A DNA stretch of 64,000 nucleotides, taken from the NCBI GenBank assembly GCA_016712625.1, contig JADJQQ010000029.1:124001-188000 (forward strand), read 5' to 3'. The translations under genes and the position numbers were made by a program. Under the pieces are notes generated by a model, which was not told the origin of the DNA, did not search any database, and saw nothing but the letters and a program-made list of their open reading frames with translations. This DNA is from Candidatus Competibacteraceae bacterium. GTDB lineage: Bacteria > Pseudomonadota > Gammaproteobacteria > Competibacterales > Competibacteraceae. Shown one piece after another: positions 1-7,847 of the stretch (its first letter is position 1; each line of letters starts with the position of its first letter).

Positions 1-101
1 GGGCTGCCGCTTCCGGCATGCGCACCAGCCGCCATTAACATTAAACTGAACGCGGCGCTGGCGATCATCCAGCGGGTCTTCTTCAAACGGATCGTGTCCA
101 T
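1..101 (-). CDS. Secreted protein, N-terminus only (runs off window)
   Basis: The gene reads leftwards off the window, so only 33 residues are visible. They form a classic signal peptide: a basic start (MDTIRLKKTRW), a hydrophobic core (ASAAFSLMLMAAG) and a likely cleavage after AHA. The ATG at 101 has a GAGGAGG ribosome site seven to eight bases upstream. A second in-frame ATG at 164, with AGGAGA in front of it and no stop between, would add 21 residues before the signal peptide. I prefer 101 because it puts the signal peptide at the N-terminus. It lies 125 bases downstream of the efflux operon on the same strand and may be co-transcribed with it. Function cannot be told. Confidence 0.6.
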   Translation of the reverse strand, partial: MDTIRLKKTRWMIASAAFSLMLMAAGAHAGSGS

Positions 102-226
102 TTTTACCTCCTCATGCGTTATTGCTGGCCAAACTGAACAAACCGCCGCATTGAAACTTTTCATGGTGGTTCTCCTAATTAGGTCAGGGTGAGTGGCATT
201 GGCGCGCACCGTTTGAAATTTCACGG

Positions 227-1738
227 CTAGCGCGTGGCGACGAGCTTCTCACGTCGCGGCGGGCGCTGCGGCCAGCCGCCGGCGAGCGCTTTGTACACGC
301 CGACCGCGCCCACCACGCTGCGGGTGCGGGCATCGGCAAAGGCATCTTGCGCTTGCAGCTGCGTCCGCTCGGCGTCGAGCACCTCTAGCAAATCGGCGGC
401 GCCGGCATCGAAACGAACCCGTGCCAGCCGCGCGGCCCGGGCGCTGTCGGCGGCGGCGCGTTCGAGATGTGCGTCCTCGGTCCGGGCGCGGGCGTAGCGC
501 ACCAACGCGTTCTCGGTGTCTTCCAGCGCCAGCAGCACGGTCTGCCGGTAGCGCGCCAGTTCACCCTCCGCATCCGCGTCGGCGGCGGCGATGCGGGCGC
601 GCACCCGGCCGATGTCGAGAAACGACCAGTCGATGCCGAGCGCAATCAGATGAGTTTCGCTGTCGCGCTCGAACAGCGCGCCGGTGTTCGCCGCCTGTGT
701 CCCGATCAGCCCGCCCAAAGTGAAACGCGGAAACAGATCGGCGATGGCCACCCCGATGCGCGCGGTCGCCGCGTGCAGGCGATGCTCGGCGGCGGCGATG
801 TCGGGGCGGCGGCGCAGCAGTTCGCCCGGCGCGCCCGGATCGAGTTTTCCGGGCAGAGCTGGCAATGGCGCGGCGGTTTCCAGCTCGGCGATCAAGGCGT
901 CGGGCGGCCGTCCGCTCAACACCGCCAGCCGGTGAATGGCGACCGCGACCGCCGCCTCCAGCGCCGGCACCCGCGCTTGCGTGGTTTCCAGTTGCGCGCG
1001 GGCGCGGGCGGTGTCGAACTCGGTGCCCCGCCCGGCTCCGAGGCGCGTGTCGACCAGGCGCAGCGTTTTGCGCTGGTTGTCCGCGTTCTCGCGCGCCACC
1101 TGCAGGCGTTCCTGCAAACCGCGCAGCTCGATGTAAGTGCGTGTGACTTCGCCCGCGACCGCTACCTGAAGCGCTTGTAAATCGACGGCGCTGGCTGCCG
1201 CGTCGGCGCGGTTGGCTTCCACTTGGCGGTGGATCCGGCCGAATAAATCAATCTCCCAGGCGGCATTGATGCCGGCGCTATAAGATTCGCCGTCGCGTTG
1301 GTCGCCCGGCGCGCCCGGCGCGCCCGGCCCCTGATCGGCCGACAGGCGGGCGTGGCTCATCTCGGCGCTGGCGGTGACGGTGGGAAACCGGTCGTAGCGC
1401 GCCTCGCGCAGCAGTGCGTTGGCTTGGTCGTAGCGCGCCAGCGCGACTTTGAGGTCGTTGTTGAAAGACAGTGCCTCTTCGACCAACCGAGCGAGTCGCG
1501 GGTCGCCGAAATCGCGCCAGAACGCCAGGTCGGGCGCGGGCGTGGTTTTGCTAGCGGCGCCAGCCGCGATTTCGGCGCGCGCGAACCGATTCGGCGTGGT
1601 TGTCGCCGGCCGCTGGTGGTCGGGACCGACCGCGCACGCGGCGAGCGCGAGGCTCAGCAAAACCACGCTGGGCCAAGTCAGGCGGTTCCGGCGCGCGGCG
1701 GCGGCCGGCGAAAAAGCAGAGAGCGATGACGAAATCAT
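227..1738 (-). CDS. RND efflux outer-membrane channel lipoprotein (NodT/OprM type)
   Basis: This is the outer-membrane exit duct of a tripartite efflux pump, 503 residues, the usual size for the OprM/OprN family. The N-terminus has a lipoprotein signal with lipobox LAAC followed by AVGPDHQRP, the family's typical start. Two long helical repeats follow (AFWRDFGDPRLARLVEEAL near the start; RRRPDIAAAEHRLHAA in the second half, the conserved RRPD motif). I chose the ATG at 1738 because it begins the signal peptide; an upstream ATG at 1822 would lie inside the end of the inner-membrane pump gene and add a non-signal extension. It starts 13 bases after the mexF-like gene ends, so it is the last gene of a mexE-mexF-channel operon. 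Confidence 0.93.
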   Translation of the reverse strand: MISSSLSAFSPAAAARRNRLTWPSVVLLSLALAACAVGPDHQRPATTTPNRFARAEIAAGAASKTTPAPDLAFWRDFGDPRLARLVEEALSFNNDLKVALARYDQANALLREARYDRFPTVTASAEMSHARLSADQGPGAPGAPGDQRDGESYSAGINAAWEIDLFGRIHRQVEANRADAAASAVDLQALQVAVAGEVTRTYIELRGLQERLQVARENADNQRKTLRLVDTRLGAGRGTEFDTARARAQLETTQARVPALEAAVAVAIHRLAVLSGRPPDALIAELETAAPLPALPGKLDPGAPGELLRRRPDIAAAEHRLHAATARIGVAIADLFPRFTLGGLIGTQAANTGALFERDSETHLIALGIDWSFLDIGRVRARIAAADADAEGELARYRQTVLLALEDTENALVRYARARTEDAHLERAAADSARAARLARVRFDAGAADLLEVLDAERTQLQAQDAFADARTRSVVGAVGVYKALAGGWPQRPPRREKLVATR

Positions 1739-1751
1739 GAAGGGACCTTTT

Positions 1752-4700
1752 TTAAGACGCGGGAAGCATGGAGCCGGCGGTGCTGGCTGGGAGATTCGCA
1801 GCCGCGCGCACCGGCATGTCATCGACGTCCAGCCGGCGGCGCATCACCAGTTTGCGCAGCGCGACGTAAAAAACCGGGGTCAGGAATAGCCCGAACAAGG
1901 TCACGCCGAGCATGCCGGCAAACACGGTGATGCCGGTCACCGCGCGCACCTCCGAACCCGCGCCGTGGGCCAGCACCAGCGGTACCGTGCCGGCGATGAA
2001 AGCGATCGAAGTCATCACAATCGGGCGCAGCCGCAGCCGGCAGGCTTCCAGCGCCGCCTCGATCATGTCCTTGCCTTGCCGCTCCAGTTCGCGGGCGAAC
2101 TCAACGATCAGGATCGCGTTCTTGCACGCCAGGCCCATCAGCACCACCAGCCCGACCTGGACGAACACGTTGTTGTCACCGCCGGTCAGCTTCACCCCGA
2201 CCAACGCCGACAGTATCGTCACCGGCACGATCAGAATGACCGCCAGCGGCAGGGTCCAGCTTTCGTACAGTGCCGCCAGCACCAGGAACGCCAGCAGCAC
2301 CGCCAATGGAAACACGATCAACGAAGTGTTGCCTTGGGTGGCCTGCTGGTAGCTCAAATCGGTCCAGGCGATGCTCATGCCGTTGGGCAGTACCCGCGGC
2401 GCCAGCTCGGCAAGCTTGGCCATCGCTTGCTCCGACGACAGCGCGCGCGGGTCAGCTTCGCCGAGCAAGTCGGCGGCCGGATAGCCGTTGTAGCGGATCA
2501 CCGGGTCAGGTCCGTAGCCTTGGCTCACCGTCACCATCGAGCCGATCGGCACCATTTCGCCGTTGAGATTGCGGGTGCGCAGGCTGGCGATGTCCTCCAT
2601 TTCGTCGCGGAACGGCGCGTCGGCCTGGGCGATCACCTGCCAGGTGCGTCCGAAGCGATTGAAGTCGTTGATGTACGCCGAACCCAGATATGTCTGAAGC
2701 GTATCGAACAATTCGGTCAGCGGCACGCCCTGAATCTTGGCCTTGACCCGATCAACCTCGATGTCGAGCTGTGGCACGTTGGCTTGATAGGTCGTGATCG
2801 GAAAACCCATCCCCGGCGTCTGCGCCACCGCCCCCTGAAAGCTGCTGACGGCGCTTTGCAGCGCGCCGTAGCCGAGGCCGGCCCGATCTTCGACGAACAG
2901 CGAATAGCCCGAGCCGCTGCCCAGGCCGAGGATCGGCGGCGGCATGATCGAGAAGGTGAACCCTTCCTGAATGCCGGCGATCTTCTGGTTGATCTCGGCA
3001 TTGATCTCCGGCGCGCCGCGCTGGCGCTTGGCGAACGGATCGAGCGTGAAAAACACCGCGCCGGTGTTCGGCGTATTGGTGAATTGCAGGGCGTTGAGAC
3101 CGGGGAAAGCCACCGCGCTTTCCACACCATCGACCGACAATGCGAGATCGCTCATCTTGCGAATCACCGCGTCGGTACGGTTCAGGGACGAGCCTTCCGG
3201 CAACTTCACGCCGCCGATCAAATACAACTTATCCTGCGTCGGAATGAAACCGCCGGGCACGATCTCGAACATCAAGCCGGCGGCCGCCAGCAAGGCCGCG
3301 TACACGGTGAACACGACCCCGCGCCGGCGCAGGCTGTGCCCTACTCCAGTCTGATAGCGCTCGGAACTCCTGGCGAAAAATCGGTTGAACGGCCGGAACA
3401 GCCAACCGAACAGCCGGTCGATCAATCGCGTCGGCGCGTCTTTCGCCGCGCCGTGCGATTTGAGCAGCAGCGCCGCTAGCGCGGGCGATAGCGTCAGCGA
3501 GTTGATCGCGGAGATTACCGTCGAGATGGCAATGGTCACCGCAAACTGCTTGTAGAAAGCCCCAGTGACACCGGTCAAAAACGCCATCGGCACGAATACC
3601 GCGCACAACACCAGGGCAATGGCGATGATCGGGCCCGAAACCTCTTGCATCGCCTGATGGGCGGCGGCGAGCGGCGAGCGGCCTTCCCCGATATTGCGCT
3701 CAACGTTTTCCACCACCACGATGGCGTCATCGACCACGATGCCGATGGCCAGCACCAAGCCGAACAGCGTCAGGGTGTTGATCGAAAAACCGAGTAGATA
3801 GAGAGCGGCAAACGTGCCGATCACCGAGACCGGCACCGCGATCAGCGGAATGATTGAAGCGCGCCAGGTCTGCAAGAACAGGATCACCACCAGCACCACC
3901 AGCGCCACGGCCTCCAGCAGCGTGGTCACCACCGCCTCGATCGAATCGCGCACAAAGACGGTCGGATCGTAGATGACGTCATAGGTCATCCCCTCCGGAA
4001 AGCGCGTGGCCAACTCCGCCATCTTGGCGCGCACGGCGTCGGACAGCTCGATCGCGTTGGCGCCGGGCGTCTGAAACACGCCGATGCCGATGGCGTCCTT
4101 GCCATCGAGCAGCGAGCGCAGGGTATAGTCGCTCGCCCCGAGCTCCAGGCGCGCCACATCCGACAGCCGCACGATCTCGCCGCCGCCGCCGCTCTTAAGC
4201 ACGATATCGCCGAATTGCTCCTCGGTTCGCAGCCGGCCCTGGGCGTTGATCTGGATCAGGAACTCGCTGCCGTTCGGCGTCGGTTCGGCTCCGAGCTGGC
4301 CGGCGGAGACCTGTACGTTTTGCTCGCGCACCGCTCGAACCACATCGCCCGCCGTCAGCCCGCGCGCGGCGATTTTGTCGGGATTCAGCCAAATTCGCAT
4401 CGCGTAATCGCCGGCGCCCCAGGACTGCGCGCTGCCGACGCCCGGTAGCCGCGCCAGCTCGTCTTTGATCTTCAGCGTGGCGTAGTTGCGCAGATAAAGC
4501 GCGTCGTATTTGCCTTGCGGCGACAGCAGATGCACCACCATGGTCAGGTTCGATGACTGCTTTTGGGTGGTCACGCCCTGTCGGCGCACATCTTCCGGCA
4601 GCCGCGCCAGCGCTTGGCTGACGCGGTTTTGCACCAAGACTTGAGCCGCATCGGGATCGGTGCCCGGCTTGAAGGTCACCGTGGTCGAGAGCACGCCGTC

Positions 4701-4958
4701 GGAGCCGGCGACCGACTTCACGTAGATCATGTTCTCGACCCCGTTGATCGCTTCTTCCAACGGCGTCGCCACGGTTTCGGCGATCACCTTGGGGTTGGCG
4801 CCGGGATAAACCGCCCGGACCACCACCGAGGGCGGCACCACGTCGGGATATTCGGTCACCGGCAGGATCGGAATGGCGATCAGGCCGGCGGCAAAGATCA
4901 CGATGGACAGCACGGCGGCGAAAATCGGCCGGTCGATGAAGAATTTAGAGAAATCCAT
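1752..4958 (-). CDS. mexF: RND multidrug efflux inner-membrane transporter, MexF-like
   Basis: Proton-driven drug pump of the HAE1 RND family, 1068 residues, full length. The N-terminus (MDFSKFFIDRPIFAAVLSI) and long stretches throughout match Pseudomonas MexF as I remember it, for example PVTEYPDVVPPSV, GLVLAIGIVVDDAIVVVEN and GLACKNAILIVEFARELE. The proton-relay residues are present: Asp410-Asp411 in TM4 and Lys946 in TM10. Twelve membrane segments and two periplasmic loops are expected. The ATG at 4958 has AAGGAG upstream and gives the canonical start; the ATG-like start at 4988 would add ten residues without a ribosome site. MexF-type pumps typically export chloramphenicol, quinolones and trimethoprim; the substrate here is not known. 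Confidence 0.96.
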   Translation of the reverse strand: MDFSKFFIDRPIFAAVLSIVIFAAGLIAIPILPVTEYPDVVPPSVVVRAVYPGANPKVIAETVATPLEEAINGVENMIYVKSVAGSDGVLSTTVTFKPGTDPDAAQVLVQNRVSQALARLPEDVRRQGVTTQKQSSNLTMVVHLLSPQGKYDALYLRNYATLKIKDELARLPGVGSAQSWGAGDYAMRIWLNPDKIAARGLTAGDVVRAVREQNVQVSAGQLGAEPTPNGSEFLIQINAQGRLRTEEQFGDIVLKSGGGGEIVRLSDVARLELGASDYTLRSLLDGKDAIGIGVFQTPGANAIELSDAVRAKMAELATRFPEGMTYDVIYDPTVFVRDSIEAVVTTLLEAVALVVLVVILFLQTWRASIIPLIAVPVSVIGTFAALYLLGFSINTLTLFGLVLAIGIVVDDAIVVVENVERNIGEGRSPLAAAHQAMQEVSGPIIAIALVLCAVFVPMAFLTGVTGAFYKQFAVTIAISTVISAINSLTLSPALAALLLKSHGAAKDAPTRLIDRLFGWLFRPFNRFFARSSERYQTGVGHSLRRRGVVFTVYAALLAAAGLMFEIVPGGFIPTQDKLYLIGGVKLPEGSSLNRTDAVIRKMSDLALSVDGVESAVAFPGLNALQFTNTPNTGAVFFTLDPFAKRQRGAPEINAEINQKIAGIQEGFTFSIMPPPILGLGSGSGYSLFVEDRAGLGYGALQSAVSSFQGAVAQTPGMGFPITTYQANVPQLDIEVDRVKAKIQGVPLTELFDTLQTYLGSAYINDFNRFGRTWQVIAQADAPFRDEMEDIASLRTRNLNGEMVPIGSMVTVSQGYGPDPVIRYNGYPAADLLGEADPRALSSEQAMAKLAELAPRVLPNGMSIAWTDLSYQQATQGNTSLIVFPLAVLLAFLVLAALYESWTLPLAVILIVPVTILSALVGVKLTGGDNNVFVQVGLVVLMGLACKNAILIVEFARELERQGKDMIEAALEACRLRLRPIVMTSIAFIAGTVPLVLAHGAGSEVRAVTGITVFAGMLGVTLFGLFLTPVFYVALRKLVMRRRLDVDDMPVRAAANLPASTAGSMLPAS

Positions 4959-5015
4959 GACGGCTCCTTGGCGACGCGATAGCAACAAATAGAACCTCGG
5001 TCCGGACGGCGAGCG

Positions 5016-6218
5016 TCACCGGCCGTTCGCGGCACTGGCGATTGGAACGGCGGACGCCGGCGTTTCCATCGCGACTGGCTGGGGCATCACCGACATGCCG
5101 GGGAAAAACACCTTCTGCACGCCGTTGACGATCACCTGATCGCCGGGCTGAAGGCCAGATTGCACCACGCGCAGCCCGTCGATCCTTCTTCCGAGCACCA
5201 CATCCTTGCGCAGCGCTTTGTTCTCGGGGCCGAGCACGTAAACATATTTGCGGTCTTGATCGGTCAGCACCGCTTTGTCGTCGATCAGTAGCGCCTCGAA
5301 TTCAGCGCTGCCCTCCATTTGCACGCGCGCGAACAAGCCCGGCGTGAACGCGCGGTCAGGATTGGGCAGCACCGCGCGGGCGCGAATCGTGCCGGTGGCT
5401 GGATCAAGCTGATTGTCGACGAAATCGACCTTGCCCCGGTGCGGGTAACCTTCTTCATTGGCCAGTCCGACCCGCACCGGATTGCGCGAAGCCGCGCGCT
5501 CGCCCTTGCGCGCCAGCGCCTGATAGCGCAGAAATGCTTGCTCGTCGCTTTCGAAATAGACGTACACCGGGTCTTGCGACACCAGGGTGGTGAGCAAGGT
5601 GACATCGGCTTGGGCGAGGTTGCCTTCGGTGATCATCGCCCGACCGGTCCGGCCGTTGATCGGCGCGCGCACTTCCGTGAACTGAAGGTTGAGGCGCGCG
5701 GCGTCGACCGCCGCCTCGGCCGCCCGCACCGTGGCGTCGCTTTGCGCGCTGCTGGCCTGGCGCGTTTCAAACTCCTCGCGCGAGATCGCCTTGGATTCCA
5801 CCAAAGTCCGAGCGCGGCGATCCTGCGCTTGCGCCAAGCGCGCCTCGCTGCGGGCGCGGTCGAGTTCGGCCAGGGCGCGATCGAGCGTGGCGCGATACGG
5901 ACGCGGATCAATAACGAACAGCAAAGCGCCCACCTTGACCTCATCACCTTCCCGGTAGGTGACTCGCTGGACGTAACCGCTGACCCGCGGGCGCAATTCG
6001 ACCGTTTCGACGGCGACGACCCGGCCGGTGACATCGTCCCATTGCCGCACGGGTTTGACCAAAACGGTGGCGACGCTCACTTCGGGTGGCGGGGGAACGG
6101 CGGCCTCTGGCGCGGCCTCGCCGACGCAGCCGGTTAAAATAGCGAACGTCGCGCTCAGCGCCAAAGCGACGACCGGCGCGCCGGAGACATGATGGATCAA
6201 GGATTGGCGGTGGATCAT
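5016..6218 (-). CDS. mexE: RND efflux periplasmic adaptor (membrane fusion) lipoprotein, MexE-like
   Basis: Periplasmic adaptor that joins the inner-membrane pump to the outer-membrane channel, 400 residues. It begins with a lipoprotein signal ending in the lipobox LTGC. The order of parts is that of the HlyD/MexE family: a biotinyl-lipoyl half (LRPRVSGYVQRVTYREGDEV), an alpha-hairpin rich in Ala, Arg and Glu, the second lipoyl half (NLQFTEVRAPINGRTGRAM), then beta-barrel and membrane-proximal domains (DPATGTIRARAVLPNPD; FTPGLFARVQM). Start at 6218 (GAGG site) rather than 6296, since it begins the signal peptide. First gene of the operon; the 57-base gap to mexF is short. Transcription probably starts in the divergent region shared with the lysR gene. 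Confidence 0.95.
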   Translation of the reverse strand: MIHRQSLIHHVSGAPVVALALSATFAILTGCVGEAAPEAAVPPPPEVSVATVLVKPVRQWDDVTGRVVAVETVELRPRVSGYVQRVTYREGDEVKVGALLFVIDPRPYRATLDRALAELDRARSEARLAQAQDRRARTLVESKAISREEFETRQASSAQSDATVRAAEAAVDAARLNLQFTEVRAPINGRTGRAMITEGNLAQADVTLLTTLVSQDPVYVYFESDEQAFLRYQALARKGERAASRNPVRVGLANEEGYPHRGKVDFVDNQLDPATGTIRARAVLPNPDRAFTPGLFARVQMEGSAEFEALLIDDKAVLTDQDRKYVYVLGPENKALRKDVVLGRRIDGLRVVQSGLQPGDQVIVNGVQKVFFPGMSVMPQPVAMETPASAVPIASAANGR

Positions 6219-6233
6219 CGTGGATAGACCTCG

Positions 6234-6434
6234 TGACGTGGCGCGGGAGAAGCATTCGAACGGCGGGCGTCCGCAGACGCTGAATTCCAAAAACAAGACC
6301 GGCTACAAGACAGACGTTTGATGGATGAAGAAATCGACGGGCGATGCGAGTTTCGTCGTCCGATAGCTTAGAAGATTATTCTTGACTTTATTAGTCGGAA
6401 CTTAGCGGAATCATCATCCCATCCACGGTCTAAT
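6234..6434. promoter_or_regulatory. Divergent mexE/lysR regulatory region, copy 1 of a ~200 bp duplication
   Basis: This stretch lies between mexE (minus) and the LysR gene (plus) and should hold both promoters and the LysR-type binding sites. It aligns without gaps over 132 bases (6303-6434) with 35329-35460; by hand I count about 100 identical positions. Weaker similarity continues towards mexE (shared TGACGTGGCG, ACGGCGGG and TTC-AAAAC blocks). The best-kept block is TTGACTTTATTAGTCG, identical in both copies, containing the interrupted palindrome GACT-N5-AGTC, which suits a LysR-type site. The shared end CGGTCTAAT is also almost exact. Which bases bind the regulator is inference. Confidence 0.75.
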
Positions 6435-6460
6435 ATGGGCGATACGGGCCTTGGAGGAGC

Positions 6461-7504
6461 ATGGACATGCACGATCTCAACGACACTCTCATCTTCGCGA
6501 AAGTGGTCGAACACGGTAGCTTCATCGGCGCGGCGCGGTCGTTGCGCCTGCCCAAGACCACGGTCAGCCGCAAAGTGCAAAATCTGGAGACGCGATTGGG
6601 CGCGCAGCTGCTGCGCCGCACCACCCGCAAGCTAGGCTTAACCGAGACCGGCAACATCTACTACGAGCATTGCCGGCATATCGCCCGCAATCTGGACGAA
6701 GCCGAACGCGCGGTCGGGCGGTTGCAGGAAACCCCGCGCGGCTGGTTGCGCTTCACCGCGCCGTATTCGCTCGGCATCGCCTGGATCGCTCCGCTGTTGC
6801 GCGATTTCCATGCGCTTTACCCGGAAGTGCGCACCGACATCGTGTTGACCAACGAAACCCTGGACTTAATCGACAAGGAAATTGATCTCGCCCTACGCAT
6901 CGGCAACTTGCCCGATTCCAACTTGGCGGCGCGTCGTTTGACCGTGTTCCGCAGTCAAATTTACGCCAGCCCCACTTACTTAGCCCGCTGCGGCGAACCG
7001 CCGCATCCCGAGGATTTGCGCCACCATCACACCTTGGTGATGCACCAGTCGCGCCGCAATGGCGGCTATGTCTGGCCTTTAAGCGACGGCAAGCGCAGGA
7101 GCGATTTCACGGTCGAGCCGATTCTGGTCGCCAACGACCCCGCCCCGCTCAGGAGCGCGCTGTTGGGCGGGGAAGGATTGATGCTGGCGAGCGATGCCAT
7201 GGTCAAGATCGATGCCGCCAAGGGTGGCGTGCGGCGCGTGTTGTCCGATTGGACCGGTCCGGCGGTCGACTTCAATGCGGTGTTCGCGCGTGGAGCCTCG
7301 CAATCGCCCAAGGTGCGCGCTTTCATCGATTTTCTGGTCGAGCGCATCAATTTCGAAGCGGATTACCGGCAGGCGCTGTCTTTGGATTATCGATGCCCGG
7401 ACAAAGCAACAGAACCCTCGCTAGCGACGGCCGATGCGATCCTTGACGCACCGACCGTCGCTAGCACCGCTACTCACGCTTCGACAAGGGCCTCTCCCCC
7501 ATAA
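6461..7504 (+). CDS. LysR-family transcriptional regulator of the efflux operon
   Basis: DNA-binding regulator, 347 residues, somewhat longer than the usual 300 because of a low-complexity Ala/Thr/Ser tail. The winged helix-turn-helix is at about residues 5-65 (FAKVVEHGSFIGAARSLRL, then PKTTVSRKVQNLETRLGAQLL, the standard LTTR recognition pattern). The effector-binding domain follows from about residue 90 (GWLRFTAPYSLGIAWIAPLL, ASPTYLARCGEPPHPEDL). It is of the AaeR/DsdC-like group often annotated as a LysR regulator with substrate domain. Start: ATG at 6461 with GGAGG five bases upstream; a second ATG lies two codons on. Divergent from mexE, the normal place for a MexT-like activator. It may also act on the duplicated site at 35.3 kb. 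Confidence 0.92.
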   Translation: MDMHDLNDTLIFAKVVEHGSFIGAARSLRLPKTTVSRKVQNLETRLGAQLLRRTTRKLGLTETGNIYYEHCRHIARNLDEAERAVGRLQETPRGWLRFTAPYSLGIAWIAPLLRDFHALYPEVRTDIVLTNETLDLIDKEIDLALRIGNLPDSNLAARRLTVFRSQIYASPTYLARCGEPPHPEDLRHHHTLVMHQSRRNGGYVWPLSDGKRRSDFTVEPILVANDPAPLRSALLGGEGLMLASDAMVKIDAAKGGVRRVLSDWTGPAVDFNAVFARGASQSPKVRAFIDFLVERINFEADYRQALSLDYRCPDKATEPSLATADAILDAPTVASTATHASTRASPP

Positions 7505-7537
7505 TAGATGAGACGTTCGCCGACGAACGGCATCGGG

Positions 7538-7612
7538 TTCGTCCGCCATTACGATGCCGGGTTGGAGCAGCGTTGTCCAATGGTGTACTGGGAACAGCGT
7601 GGAACGGGCCGC
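7538..7612 (+). pseudogene. Fragment of an alpha/beta hydrolase gene (paralogue at 33453-34595)
   Basis: About 25 codons encode FVRHYDAGLEQRCPMVYWE and then QRGTGR, which match the segment FRHYDARLEQRFLMVYWE-QRGTGR of the intact hydrolase encoded on the minus strand at 33453-34595. The DNA match is also close over about 75 bases. Outside this block the similarity stops on both sides, and the reading frame ends at 7744 without the catalytic GHSWG region. This is a decayed or partly copied gene piece directly downstream of the lysR gene. The rest of 7505-7847 shows no gene I can support; a plus-strand open frame at 7687-7899 runs over the end of the VIT/VWA gene and is doubtful. Confidence 0.7.
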
Positions 7613-7847
7613 TGCTCGTCGCGGTCTCAGTATTCCTTATTATTTTATTGCCCGACATGGGCTAGCCACCCGGATCGAGCGCCTGATCCGGCTTATCGGC
7701 AAGCCCAGTCGCTTCGTTATTGGGGCGATCATTTGAAAATCTAGCGGAGGTATTTCAAGAATACGGCGCCAAACGACCAGAACCAGAACCGCCTGGCGCA
7801 CAAATCCAACACTACTACCTCGCCAGATTAGCTGAGAGCGGCGCTTG

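Noticed and set aside
1965..3479. 504-codon plus-strand frame opposite mexF
   Set aside because: Shadow of the mexF-like gene; composition is Arg/His/Gln rich and no start signal or motif is present.
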